A DNA stretch of 64,000 nt from contig NZ_CP162488.1 of NCBI RefSeq assembly GCF_041242975.1, positions 610,001-674,000 on the forward strand, read 5' to 3'. The stretch comes from Xanthomonas sp. DAR 35659. GTDB lineage: Bacteria > Pseudomonadota > Gammaproteobacteria > Xanthomonadales > Xanthomonadaceae. Numbering within the stretch: the stretch's first letter is position 1; each line of letters starts with the position of its first letter. Both the position numbers and the translations under genes were made by a program. The notes under the pieces are model-generated. The model saw only the letters and a program-made list of their open reading frames with translations, had not been told where the DNA came from and made no database searches. Positions 49,044-58,176 of the stretch are shown here, one piece after another.

Positions 49044-50336
49044 CTACGGCGTCTTGCGCGGGAAGCGATACAGCAGCGCCCCGATCAGCAGCGCCACGCC
49101 GGCCGCGGCCAGGTTCTGCCAGCTGGCGCTGAGCAGCAGCGCCAAGGCCAGCAGCAGCGCCGCCAGCGGGATCAGCGGGCCGCCGGGGAGGCGCAAGGCG
49201 CCGGGCCGGTCGCGATAGCGCCGTGCCAGCACCAGCACCGCCGCGGCGGTGCCGATGTAGGCGAACAGGCGCGTGACCATCGACAGCAAGGCCAACTGCA
49301 CGAACGTGCCGGACAGCGCCAGCGCCAGCGACAGCACGCCCTGCAGCACGATCGCCGCGGCCGGGGTGCGGAAGCGCGGATGCACCCGCGCCAGGAACGC
49401 GGGCCCGTAGCCGTCCTGTGCCAGCGCGAACAGGAAGCGCGGTCCCAGCATCACCGTGTTGCTGGTGGTGCCGAGGATGGAGATGGTGGCGCCGACGGTG
49501 AGCAGCAGCGCCAGCGCCTCGCCGCCGAAGCCGCTGGCGGCGTCGGCCAGCGGCGTGGCCGACTGCGCCACGTTCGTCAGCGTGCCCTGCGCGACCACCT
49601 GCACGGCCGCGTAGATCAGGGTGACGGTGACGATCATCGTGATCAGCGCGAACGGCACGTCGCGGCGCGGGTTGCGGTACTCGCCAGCGGCGGCGGGGAT
49701 GTTCTCGAAACCGGCGTAGGCGAACAGCAGCAGCAAGGCCGCCTCGCCCATGTTGCCGAAGTCGCGCGGGTCCGGCGCCTTGCCCGAGAACGCCCACGAC
49801 CAGTCCACGTAGAACAGGCCGATGGCGACGAACAGCAGCAGCGGGACCAACTTGCCGATCACCAGCGCCACGCCGGTCCGCGCGGCCGATTTCACCCCGA
49901 TCACGTTGATGGCGGTGAGCAGGCCGAGCGAGCCGGCCACGATCGCCAGGCGCACGCCGCCGCCGGCCGCGGCCGGCCAGAATCGCACCACCGCATCGGC
50001 CAGGCCGTTGCTGAGCGCGGCGGCCGAACTGATCCGGGTCAGCCAGATCATCCAGCCGATCTCGAAGCCGGCGAAGCGGCCGAATGCCTCGCGCGCATAC
50101 AGGTAGCTGCCGCCCGGCTCGTCGAAATAGCTGGCGGCCTGCGCGTAGCACAGCACCAGCAAGCCCACCGCCAGTCCGGCCAGCAGTACCGCCCACAGGC
50201 TCAGCGGCCCGAGCAGGGCGGCGGTGGCGGCGGGCAGCAGATAGATGCCGCTGCCGATGACGTCGTTGATGGACAGGCCGACGATCTGCCAGCGGCTGAC
50301 CGCGCGGACCAGGCCCGGCTCGGGCGTGCCGCTCAT
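49044..50336 (-). CDS. APC family amino acid permease
   Basis: 430 residues with about 12 helices. The first helix has the substrate-binding GSGIYLLP turn in SINDVIGSGIYLLPAA (about 22-37), and PGGSYLYAREAFG follows in helix 3, as in amino acid-polyamine-organocation transporters. Its start overlaps the stop of the L,D-transpeptidase-like gene by four bases (ATGA on the minus strand), so the two are coupled, suggesting uptake of an amino acid or small peptide product connected with peptidoglycan. Specificity is not readable. Confidence 0.9.
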   Translation of the reverse strand: MSGTPEPGLVRAVSRWQIVGLSINDVIGSGIYLLPAATAALLGPLSLWAVLLAGLAVGLLVLCYAQAASYFDEPGGSYLYAREAFGRFAGFEIGWMIWLTRISSAAALSNGLADAVVRFWPAAAGGGVRLAIVAGSLGLLTAINVIGVKSAARTGVALVIGKLVPLLLFVAIGLFYVDWSWAFSGKAPDPRDFGNMGEAALLLLFAYAGFENIPAAAGEYRNPRRDVPFALITMIVTVTLIYAAVQVVAQGTLTNVAQSATPLADAASGFGGEALALLLTVGATISILGTTSNTVMLGPRFLFALAQDGYGPAFLARVHPRFRTPAAAIVLQGVLSLALALSGTFVQLALLSMVTRLFAYIGTAAAVLVLARRYRDRPGALRLPGGPLIPLAALLLALALLLSASWQNLAAAGVALLIGALLYRFPRKTP

Positions 50337-51160
50337 GGCGCCGGTTCCAGCGCGGGCAGGGCCCAGGCGGTGCGCAGGCGCGCGTAGTCCTGGCGCGGCA
50401 GCAGCACGAACAGCGGCGCGGCGCCGGGTTGCAACCAGGCGAGCAGGCGTTGCATGTCGGAGGGCTCCATCGCGGTGCAGCCGGCGGTGGCCTCGCCTTG
50501 CGCGCGCCACAGGTGGGCGAAGATGCAGCTGCCGGCGCCGGGCTGCGCCTGCGGGTTGTGGCCGATCACGAAGCCCTCCCGGTAGCGGCGGTCGCCATCG
50601 TGATGCAGGTCCAGGCGCATCGGTTCGGTGGAGCCGGCGACCGCCTCGGCGCCGACCCGGTCGGCATCGACGATGCGGTTGTACAGCGGCGAATCGGGCA
50701 CGTCGATGCAGTAGCTGCTTTCCCGCATCGGCTGGTACGGCAGCGCGCTGTCGATGCGCGGCGCGTAGCCGAAGGCCTCGCCGATGGTGAAGATGCCGGC
50801 CGGGCTGCGGCCATCGCCTTCCCGCTTCTGCGGACCGTCGGTCTGCGCGGGGTGCAGGCCGATGCCCCAGGCGCTGCCGTTGCGGCCGAGCGCCACGTCG
50901 AAGCGCTGTCCATGCGCGCGCCAGCCCTGCGCGTCGCGCTCGAACGCCTGCAGCTGGCCGCGCGGGCTGTCCCAGTCCGGCGCCACCACCAGCACCAGTT
51001 GCCGCGCCTGTTGCAGGGCCTGCGGCGCCGCGTCGTCGCGGGCGGTGCCGGCCAGGCAGGTGCCGGCGACGAGGGCGCACAGCAGCATCAGCGCTGTCTG
51101 CCAGATGCGGCGGCCTGCGCTGGCCTGCGTCAGGGCGGACAACCGCGGGAACTTCGGCAT
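50333..51160 (-). CDS. L,D-transpeptidase-like (YkuD fold) exported protein
   Basis: 275 residues with a signal peptide or anchor (about 18-38). The YkuD-type catalytic region is present: H201 in VIGHNPQ and the nucleophile C228 in ATAGCTAME. The latter differs from the usual SxGCxR, as in YafK-like members. Such enzymes cut or form L,D-crosslinks in peptidoglycan or attach it to proteins. The ATG at 51160 lies seven bases after CCGGAG; another ATG at 51166 is closer to the site and less likely. First gene of a two-gene unit with the APC permease. Confidence 0.88.
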   Translation of the reverse strand: MPKFPRLSALTQASAGRRIWQTALMLLCALVAGTCLAGTARDDAAPQALQQARQLVLVVAPDWDSPRGQLQAFERDAQGWRAHGQRFDVALGRNGSAWGIGLHPAQTDGPQKREGDGRSPAGIFTIGEAFGYAPRIDSALPYQPMRESSYCIDVPDSPLYNRIVDADRVGAEAVAGSTEPMRLDLHHDGDRRYREGFVIGHNPQAQPGAGSCIFAHLWRAQGEATAGCTAMEPSDMQRLLAWLQPGAAPLFVLLPRQDYARLRTAWALPALEPAP

Positions 51161-51571
51161 GCGCATCTCCGGTCGCGATCGGGCGGGGCGGGCCCCGCTC
51201 GTGGGTGTCGTCAAGTGTTGGCGGTGGTCAGGGTTGTGTTGGCATCCAGTCTCGGTACGAGGCCTGGCGGATGCCGCCATGTTGCACGTTACAACAGTTG
51301 CTTGGGAGGTGGCGGCGTGTCGTGCGCTTGGGCGCGCTACGGTGCGCTTGCATGCGTTGTTGCTATGCGGTGTTCGTCGTTGGTGGGCATTGCGGTATGG
51401 CGAGCTTGGTGGATCGATTTCAGTGAAGTGGCGATGTGATCCGTGGACATTGCGTTGCTAGGTTGCCTATGGACCTTCGCCTGTCGTTGATCCTGTTCCC
51501 GCATATGCCATTGTCCTGCCGCTGCCGCTGCCGCTGCCGCTGTTCTGTTGCTCGCCTTGTTGTTGGCTGTT
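51161..51571. other. Gene-free leader region with a CTGCCG microsatellite
   Basis: No gene recognised. Four perfect copies of CTGCCG occupy 51516-51539. The base composition is more T-rich on the plus strand than the surroundings. Confidence 0.5.
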
Positions 51572-52256
51572 GCTTTTGATCTTCCGGGTTCGCTTCCGTA
51601 GCGGCGAATAGGGTGGGAAAAACCCCGCAGGGGCGGCGCACATGGATGTGCGCCGTTCGCGGCAGGGGCAGGATGCCCCTTCCGCGAATCCCGACCTATT
51701 CGCGGACCCGGAGCGCGCAGCGCGGAGGGCGCGGAGGCAGGGTGTGCTTGACCAGCCTTCGGCTGTGGTGAAGCGCTTCTTTTGGTTACTTTTCTTTGCA
51801 CAAGCAAAGAAAAGTAACTCGCCGCAAGGCGAAAGCTTTGCACTTGCCCTTGCTCTGGCTGTTGTGTGCGGAGCAATTAATGCCCTGTAGGAGCGGCTTC
51901 AGCCGCGACTGATACTTTCCGGGGAATGCCTCGGTCGCGGCTGAAGCCACTCCTACAAAAAGCACCAGCAAAAGCAACACGCAAAAGCCAAGCTTCCGCC
52001 TGGCGGCGGGTTACTTTTCTTTGCTCGTGCAAAGAAAAGTAACCAAAAGAAGCGCTTCACCACAGCCGAAGGCTGGTCAAGCACGCCCTGCCTACGCGCC
52101 CTCCGCGCTGCGCGCTACGGGTCCGCGGATGCACCGGGGATCCGCGGAAGGGGCATCCTGCCCCTGCCGCGGACGGCGCACATCCATGTGCGCCGCCCTT
52201 CGGGTGTTTCCCCGGTCCATCCGCCGCTGCGGAAGGGAACCCGGTAAGTCAAAAGC
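51572..52256. repeat. Large imperfect inverted-repeat element
   Basis: The left arm (about 51572-51840) and right arm (about 51986-52256) are inverted copies of one another with scattered mismatches and small indels over about 270 bp. Shared blocks include GGCGGCGCACATGGATGTGC, CAGGGGCAGGATGCCCCTTC, GACCAGCCTTCGGCTGTGG and GAAGCGCTTCTTTTGGTTAC. The inner ends GTTACTTTTCTTTGC and complement add a second palindrome. The loop holds an inverted REP-like pair. No transposase is encoded. Short frames in both arms (MLVQRKVTKRSASPQPKAGQ-like) are almost surely not genes. Confidence 0.88.
51886..51957. repeat. Inverted pair of REP-like units inside the large inverted repeat
   Basis: TGTAGGAGCGGCTTCAGCCG... 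at 51886-51909 and its complement at 51934-51957, with one mismatch (CCACT for CCGCT) and a 24-nt centre. Same family as 15728-15796. Confidence 0.88.
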
Positions 52257-52270
52257 TAAAGTCAAAGACT

Positions 52271-52390
52271 AAAGGCACAAGCAAAGGCACAAGCAAAGGC
52301 ACAAGCAAAGGCACAAGCAAAGGCACAAGCAAAGGCACAAGCAAAGGCACAAGCAAAGGCACAAGCAAAGGCACAAGCAAAGGCACAAGC
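52271..52390. repeat. Ten perfect tandem copies of a 12-bp unit
   Basis: AAAGGCACAAGC repeated ten times without a mismatch (120 bp), preceded by the partial copies GTCAAAAGCTAAAGTCAAAG. The array starts 15 bp after the large inverted repeat and ends 94 bp before the dipeptide epimerase stop. It is open in all three frames on both strands, which creates spurious long reading frames (for example Cys-Ala-Phe-Ala on the minus strand). Perfect identity indicates recent slippage and likely length variation between strains. Confidence 0.95.
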
Positions 52391-52484
52391 AATAGCGCCA
52401 CTGGCGGACGGAAGGCGCAGCGAAACATGAGCAGGGCAAGCGCCACCGTGCGCGGACATGCCATGCCCGCACCGGGCCTCCCCA

Positions 52485-53588
52485 CTATCTGCGCGGCGGC
52501 AGCAGTTCCAGCCCGCGAATCTCGCGAATGCCCAGGCCCGGCGCATCGGTGATGGTGATTTCCGATTCGTTGAAGATCACCCCGCCGTCCACCGGGTCGA
52601 ACAGGCACAGCGACGGGCCGTCCAGGTCCACCTTGGTGATGACGTCCGCCCTGGCCGCCGCCAGGTGCACCGCCGCCGCCACGCTGATGCTCGACTCCAG
52701 CATGCAGCCGATCATGCACGGCACCCCGTACGCCGCCGCGATATCGGCGATGCGGATCGCGTTGGAGAGCCCGCCGGCCTTCATCAACTTGATGTTGACG
52801 ATGTCCGCGGCGCGACGCTGCAGCAGGTCGATCACCTGCGCCGGCGCGAACACGCTCTCGTCGGCCATCACCGGCGTATGGACCCGCTCGGTGACGTACT
52901 TCAGCCCCTCGATGTCCCATGCCTTGACCGGCTGCTCCAGCAGTTCCAGCACCACGCCCGCATCTTCCAGCACGCGCATCGCCGACACCGCCTGCTTCGG
53001 CGTCCAGCCCTGGTTGGCGTCCAGGCGCAGCGAAGCGCGGCCTCCGACCGCCGCGTGGATCGCCTTCACCCGTTCGATGTCCACGGCGACATCCTTGCCG
53101 ACCTTGATCTTCAGCGCACTGAAGCCGCGCGCGAGCGCCGACAGCGCGTCGGCCACCATGACGTCGATGGCGTCCACGCTGATGGTGATGTCGGTGCGGA
53201 TGGCCGGCGTGCCGCCGCCGAGCAGCTTGTACAGCGGCGCGCCGTACAGCTGCGCCCACAGGTCGTGGATCGCGATCTCGACCGCGGCCTTGGCGCTGCT
53301 GTTGCGCTGCAGCGCGCCCTGGATCAGCCCGGTGAGCCGGTTGAGGTTGGCGACTTCTTCGCCGATCAGCCGCGGTCTGATGAAGCGGTCGATCGCCTCG
53401 ATGATCGAGCCATGGGTGTCGCCGGTGATTGGCGCGGTCGCCGGCGCTTCGCCGTAGCCGATGTGGCCGCTGTCGGTATGCACCAGCACCACCACGTCCT
53501 CGACCGCGTCCACGCTGCGCAGCGCGGTCTTGAACGGGGTCTTCAACGGTACCCGCAGCATGCCCAGTTGGAGGTCGGTGATCTTCAT
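52485..53588 (-). CDS. ykfB: L-Ala-D/L-Glu-type dipeptide epimerase
   Basis: A 367-residue enolase-superfamily enzyme that inverts the second residue of a dipeptide. Metal ligands D190 (LRLDANQG), E218 (LLEQP) and D243 (MADES), acid-base K160/K162 (ALKIKVG) and K267 (NIKLMK) are present. The CMLESSISVAAAVH stretch is the dipeptide-binding region. This is the pattern of AEE/YkfB enzymes that recycle L-Ala-D-Glu from peptidoglycan. Its ATG overlaps the stop of the NlpC/P60 gene by four bases, as in ykfC-ykfB pairs, strongly supporting a muropeptide pathway. Confidence 0.93.
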   Translation of the reverse strand: MKITDLQLGMLRVPLKTPFKTALRSVDAVEDVVVLVHTDSGHIGYGEAPATAPITGDTHGSIIEAIDRFIRPRLIGEEVANLNRLTGLIQGALQRNSSAKAAVEIAIHDLWAQLYGAPLYKLLGGGTPAIRTDITISVDAIDVMVADALSALARGFSALKIKVGKDVAVDIERVKAIHAAVGGRASLRLDANQGWTPKQAVSAMRVLEDAGVVLELLEQPVKAWDIEGLKYVTERVHTPVMADESVFAPAQVIDLLQRRAADIVNIKLMKAGGLSNAIRIADIAAAYGVPCMIGCMLESSISVAAAVHLAAARADVITKVDLDGPSLCLFDPVDGGVIFNESEITITDAPGLGIREIRGLELLPPRR

Positions 53589-54979
53589 TCGCGGGCGATC
53601 GGGCGGACGCGTTGGATGCGGGTGATGCGGTCGATGAAGGGCGTGCCGTCGCTCAGCAGCATCGGCTCCAGCGGCGTCACCGACACGCCGTTGAGGCGCA
53701 CGCGCTGCAACTGACTGGAAGCGTCGCGATAGCTGGCGCCGGCCACGTCGTGGATCACCCAGGTGTGTCCGCGATCGTGGCCGATCACCATCATCACGTG
53801 GCCGGGGATGTACACCAGATCGCCGACCTGCAATCGCGCCAGGATCTGTTGCCGTTGCGCCAGCGGCGCCGCGGCGGTGTACGCCACGCTGGCGAGGCTG
53901 GGGCTGCGCGCCTGGTCGCCGGTGTTGCGCGGCAAGGCCACGCCCAGGCTGCGATACACATCGGCGACGAAGCCGCTGCAGTCGCGCGCGTCGTAGTCGT
54001 TGCCCCAGCCATAGCGCTCGCCGAGGAACTTGAAGGCCTGCTGCAGCAGGTTGCGCTGGGTGGCCGGCAACGGCCCGGTGGCGACGTCGGCGCCGCGCGG
54101 CACCAGCGCTGGCGCCAGGCCCAGCCGTCCGTCCTCGCCACGCAATGGCAATTGCACCACGTACGCCGCCAGCGGCGACTGGCCATTGACCGTTTGCTGC
54201 GCCGGCCACTCCTCGCGCAGCGGCAGGGCGCTGCCCATGTCCAGCGCGACCTGCGATGCGGCCGGCAGTTCAGGAGTGAACGCAGTCAGCGCGCGCGCGC
54301 CGGTGACCACCAGCCGCGGCGTGCGCCGTGCGTAGTCCAGCACCGTTGTGCGCTCGCCTTCGGCGACGCGGTCGCGTTCGATCCAGGCCGCATAGTTCGG
54401 CGCCAGCACGAACAACCACCGACCATCGCGGCTGGCATGCAGGATCGCCACCGCGGTCCCGGGATACAGCGCCGACTCCTGGAAGCGGTCGATGTCGTGG
54501 TCGTCGCGACTGCCGAACGCACGTTGCCTGGTGGGGAAGGTGCGCAGCGCGGCGCGGCGTACCACCAGCGCGTAGCGTGGCGTGACCTCGGCAGGAATCG
54601 CCTCCACGGCCAGCGCCGACTGCAGGGAGGCCAGCCGCGCGGTGTCGAGGACGATGCCGTCCGCGTCGTAGAGCGTGCGCGTCGGCGTCGCCGACAGCGC
54701 CAGCATCTGCGCGCGCACCTGCGCGGCGCTGTAGCGATCGGGCAGCGCCTGCAGATCGTGCATGGAGGCATCGTGGCGCAGCAGGTGTGCATTGAAGGCC
54801 TGCACCTGCGCCGCGTCGAGCAGCGGACCTTGCGCGGCGGGCAGGCGCGCGACCCAGTAGTCGGCCTGCAACTGGCGGGCTTGCAACTGGAAGGGCACCG
54901 CCTGGTCGGCGCCGGCGGCCAGCAGCGGACCGCTCAGCGCCGCGGCCAGCAGCAGGCACAGGCCACGCATCGTGTTCAT
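53585..54979 (-). CDS. ykfC: NlpC/P60 endopeptidase with SH3 domains (YkfC-like)
   Basis: 464 residues with a signal peptide (about 1-22, LLAAGAD). SH3b-type regions follow (about 130-290). The catalytic domain has C334 (RDCSGFVADVY) and H394 (PGHVMMVIG), with the third His in VIHDV. YkfC-type enzymes cut gamma-D-Glu-diaminopimelate bonds in muropeptides carrying free L-Ala, yielding L-Ala-D-Glu, the substrate of the coupled epimerase. The export signal suggests it acts in the periplasm, so the dipeptide would then need import. Confidence 0.92.
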   Translation of the reverse strand: MNTMRGLCLLLAAALSGPLLAAGADQAVPFQLQARQLQADYWVARLPAAQGPLLDAAQVQAFNAHLLRHDASMHDLQALPDRYSAAQVRAQMLALSATPTRTLYDADGIVLDTARLASLQSALAVEAIPAEVTPRYALVVRRAALRTFPTRQRAFGSRDDHDIDRFQESALYPGTAVAILHASRDGRWLFVLAPNYAAWIERDRVAEGERTTVLDYARRTPRLVVTGARALTAFTPELPAASQVALDMGSALPLREEWPAQQTVNGQSPLAAYVVQLPLRGEDGRLGLAPALVPRGADVATGPLPATQRNLLQQAFKFLGERYGWGNDYDARDCSGFVADVYRSLGVALPRNTGDQARSPSLASVAYTAAAPLAQRQQILARLQVGDLVYIPGHVMMVIGHDRGHTWVIHDVAGASYRDASSQLQRVRLNGVSVTPLEPMLLSDGTPFIDRITRIQRVRPIARE

Positions 54980-55357
54980 CGCACCCCGGAAATGGAAACA
55001 ACCGCGACGGCTGCGCGTCGCGCATCGGCATAGTGTTTTTCTCGCTCCGGCTTGTCAAGAATGCTGGATTGACACGCCGTTTTGCGCCGTGTTACACCCA
55101 AACGACAGGAGCGAGGAACCGGCGCGGACACGCGCCGGTTCCGCCAGCAGCGAGACGAAGGCCCGCCAGTTCGGGCGCACGTCGCAGGGGGCGCCGTTCG
55201 GAACGCATGCCTGGGGGAAAACACGAGGTGGAGGCGGCCGCGATAGCGCGGTCGTGCGCCATGTCGTTCGCATGGGTGCCAGGGGAAGGCGGCCGGCTGT
55301 CGGCCCGCGTCGGCTCGGTCACCGTCGTCAGCGTCGTCGATTGCAGGAGAGAGCCGC
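54980..55357. other. Divergent promoter region
   Basis: 378 bp between the minus-strand muropeptide operon and the plus-strand TonB receptor. It holds the minus-strand promoter listed separately, and on the plus strand a TTGACA at 55069-55074 with a weak -10 (TTACAC, 17 bp later). No gene seen. Confidence 0.5.
55030..55058 (-). promoter_or_regulatory. Sigma-70-type promoter for the ykfC-ykfB operon
   Basis: On the minus strand TTGACA (plus-strand TGTCAA, 55053-55058), a 17-bp spacer and CACTAT (plus-strand ATAGTG, 55030-55035). The -35 is consensus and the -10 is weaker. It lies about 55 bp before the ATG of the NlpC/P60 gene. Confidence 0.55.
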
Positions 55358-58150
55358 GTGCCCAGCCGAGTTCAGCGTTTCCGTATCCCCCATCGTCCTT
55401 CGCGCCTCGCGCTCGCGTTGCTGGCCGGATGCGCGCTGCCGCCGCTCGCCGCCGCGCAGGACGGCGCCAGCACCACGCGCGACCTGGACAAGGTCACCGT
55501 GACCGGTTCGCGCATCGCGCGTTCGCAAGTGGAAGGCCCGGCGCCGGTGACCGTCATCACCGCGCAGGAGATCCAGAAGCAGGGCTTCAGCACGGTGTGG
55601 GAATCGCTGGGCACGCTGACCCAGTTCAGCGGCAGCGCGTTCAACGAAAGCGACCAGACCGGCAGTTCGCCCAATGGCCAGTACCTCAATCTGCGCGGCC
55701 TGGGCCCGGGCTACCAGTTGATCCTGCTCAACGGCAAGCGCCTGGCCGATTACCCGCAGTCCTACAACGCCAACGGCACCGCGGTGAGCCTGGGCAGCAT
55801 TCCGGCCGCGGCGGTGGAGCGCATCGAGGTGATGAGCGGCGGCGCGTCGGCGATCTACGGCTCCGACGCGGTGGCGGGCGTGGTCAACATCATCACCAAG
55901 CACGATTTCAGCGGCGACACGCTACGCCTGCGTGGCGGCACCACCACGCGCGGCGGCGGCGATACCGGCCAGTTGCAATGGAGCGGTGGGCGCACCGGCG
56001 ATCGCTGGAGCCTGACCTACGCCTTCGAGCGGCTGGACCGTGAGGCGATCGTCGCCAGCCAGCGCGACTTCCTGGATTCGTACTACGACCATCCCGGCAA
56101 CAAGGCCGACCCGGCCAGCCCCAACGCCTCGATCTCCGGCGTCTACCTGCGCCGCGGCACTACCTATCTGTGGCCGAGCGGCGGCACGCTGTCGACGTCG
56201 GCCAGCGCGCTGGAGGCGGCCTGCGCGGCGACCAATCCGGCGTTCGCGCCGTACAAGACCGCCGACAGCCTGGCCGCGCCCAATCGCTGCGGCGCGTTCG
56301 GCTACTACGAAGGCCGTTCGGTGCAGAACGGTTACGGCAAGACCTCGGCCTACCTCTCCGGCAGCTTCGATTTCAGCGAGACCTTCACCGGCTACGCGCA
56401 GGTGCTGGCCAACCACTCCAAGGACGAAAGCTCCAGCCAGACCCATTACTACATCGGCGAAGGCGCGTTCACCGTCTACGATCCGACCCTGGGCCTGGTC
56501 ACCGCGCAGCGCATCTTCCTGCCTTCGGAAGTGGGCGGGATCAAGAACATCGAATACGACGAGAAGTCCTGGAACCTCAACGCCGGTGTGCGCGGCAAGC
56601 TGTTCGACGGTCGTTTCGACTGGGATGCGAGCGTGTCGATGTCGCGCTACGACATCACCACCCGGCGTCCGCGCTTCCTCACCAACGCGGTGCGCGACTA
56701 CTACATGGGGCCGGTGCTGGGTCACCGCCCCGACGGCACCGAGATCCGCCAGTTCTACACCGACAGGCTGTTCGCCCCCGGCAGCGCGGCGCTGTACGAC
56801 CAGCTCACCACCGACGTGGTCAGCCGCGGCGAATCCAGCACCGACCAGGCGCAGTTCGTGTTCAGCGGCGACCTGTTCGAACTGCCGGCCGGCATGCTGC
56901 AGATCGCCACCGTGCTGGAGGCGGCGCGGCAGAAGTACGACCTGGCCCCGGATCCGCGCACCACGGTGGATTACACCGGCCCCGAGCGTATCTACAACCT
57001 TACCCAGACCCCCGGCGGCGGCCCGCGCGACCGCTACGCCGCCGGCGTGGAACTGCGCGTGCCGATCCTCAGCCGGCTGAGCGCGACGTTGGCCGGGCGC
57101 TACGACAAGTACGACGACATCACCGCGGTCGACGATGCCGCCACCTGGCAGGTCGGGCTGGAGTGGCGCCCGTTCGACAGCCTGCTGCTGCGCGGCAGCC
57201 ACGCCACCAGCTTCCGCGCGCCGGACCTGTTGTGGATCTATGCCGGCACCAGCGCCAACAACCCCACTGTCACCGACGAATACCTGTGCCGCCGCGACGG
57301 CCTGGATCCGCTGTCGGTGGCCTGTTCCAGCGCGCACGAGTACCAGACCTTCTCCACCCAGTCGTCCAATCCGCTATTGGAGGAGGAGAAGGGCAAGTCG
57401 ACCACGCTGGGCTTCGTCTGGGACGTGCTGCCGGCGCTGTCGCTGAGCGCGGACTACTACCGGATCGAGCTGAAAGGCCGGGTCGAATCGATCTCCAGCG
57501 AGACGCTGCTGGAGAACAACGCCAACTGCCTGCTCGGCCGCGATCGCGCCGGCAATGCGGTCGATACCGCTTCGGCGGCCTGCCAGTTCTACATCCAGTC
57601 GGTGACCCGCAGCCCCGGCACCGACCTCACCGCCGAAGGCCAGATCACCGCGTTCGAGACCTTCCCGATCAACCAGTCGTTGATGCGCACCGACGGCGTG
57701 GACGCGAACCTGCGCTACAGCTTCGACCTCGGCGACTGGGGCGCGTTCGGGCTGCAGGCCGGCTATACCCGCGTCCTGAAGATGGAAGTGGCGCAGTTCG
57801 CCGGGGCCAAGCCGGTGGACGTGATGAACGACGTCGACTACCTGGCGTTTCGAACCCGCACCAACTGGCGTGCGAACTGGAGTGTCGGCGACTGGTCGAC
57901 CAGCCTGTACGGCTATCGCTACGGCTCGCGTCCCAACTACGCCGAGAGCGGACGCGTGGCGCCATACGTGATCTGGAACGTGGACATCGCCAAGCGGATC
58001 ACCGACAAGGCCACGCTCGGCATCAGCGTGCTCAACGTGTTCGACAAGATCCATCCGCGCGACGATACCTACACCGCCTGGCCGTACTTCCCGCGCGTGT
58101 ACAGCGCGATCGGGCGGCAGCTGTACGCCAACTTCACCTACACCTTCTGA
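55358..58150 (+). CDS. TonB-dependent outer-membrane receptor
   Basis: 930 residues. The GTG start has a strong AGGAGAG site seven bases before it. The signal peptide ends near LAAAQ (about 33), then a TonB-box-like DKVTVTGSRI, the plug (about 55-170, with SIYGSDAVAGVVNIITK) and a 22-strand barrel ending in NFTYTF with terminal Phe. The family imports siderophores, sugars or peptides using energy from TonB. Neighbours with muropeptide and serine hydrolase functions suggest a peptide or cell-wall fragment substrate, which is inference. Confidence 0.93.
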   Translation: MPSRVQRFRIPHRPSRLALALLAGCALPPLAAAQDGASTTRDLDKVTVTGSRIARSQVEGPAPVTVITAQEIQKQGFSTVWESLGTLTQFSGSAFNESDQTGSSPNGQYLNLRGLGPGYQLILLNGKRLADYPQSYNANGTAVSLGSIPAAAVERIEVMSGGASAIYGSDAVAGVVNIITKHDFSGDTLRLRGGTTTRGGGDTGQLQWSGGRTGDRWSLTYAFERLDREAIVASQRDFLDSYYDHPGNKADPASPNASISGVYLRRGTTYLWPSGGTLSTSASALEAACAATNPAFAPYKTADSLAAPNRCGAFGYYEGRSVQNGYGKTSAYLSGSFDFSETFTGYAQVLANHSKDESSSQTHYYIGEGAFTVYDPTLGLVTAQRIFLPSEVGGIKNIEYDEKSWNLNAGVRGKLFDGRFDWDASVSMSRYDITTRRPRFLTNAVRDYYMGPVLGHRPDGTEIRQFYTDRLFAPGSAALYDQLTTDVVSRGESSTDQAQFVFSGDLFELPAGMLQIATVLEAARQKYDLAPDPRTTVDYTGPERIYNLTQTPGGGPRDRYAAGVELRVPILSRLSATLAGRYDKYDDITAVDDAATWQVGLEWRPFDSLLLRGSHATSFRAPDLLWIYAGTSANNPTVTDEYLCRRDGLDPLSVACSSAHEYQTFSTQSSNPLLEEEKGKSTTLGFVWDVLPALSLSADYYRIELKGRVESISSETLLENNANCLLGRDRAGNAVDTASAACQFYIQSVTRSPGTDLTAEGQITAFETFPINQSLMRTDGVDANLRYSFDLGDWGAFGLQAGYTRVLKMEVAQFAGAKPVDVMNDVDYLAFRTRTNWRANWSVGDWSTSLYGYRYGSRPNYAESGRVAPYVIWNVDIAKRITDKATLGISVLNVFDKIHPRDDTYTAWPYFPRVYSAIGRQLYANFTYTF

Positions 58151-58176
58151 GCGTACCGGTGCGCGACGAGGCGATC

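Noticed and set aside
51572..52256. Insertion sequence
   Set aside because: No transposase-like frame lies between the arms and no target-site duplication could be identified by eye.
51337..52272. Short frames encoding MLVQRKVTKRSASPQPKAG-like peptides on both strands
   Set aside because: They arise from the two arms of the same inverted repeat, so the same peptide appears twice in opposite directions; not independent genes.
52271..52390. CRISPR array
   Set aside because: Repeats are 12 bp, directly adjacent and without spacers; no cas genes in the window.
52249..52546. Cys-Ala-Phe-Ala and Leu-Cys repeat proteins
   Set aside because: They come from translating the 12-bp tandem array in different frames; no start signals and no homology.
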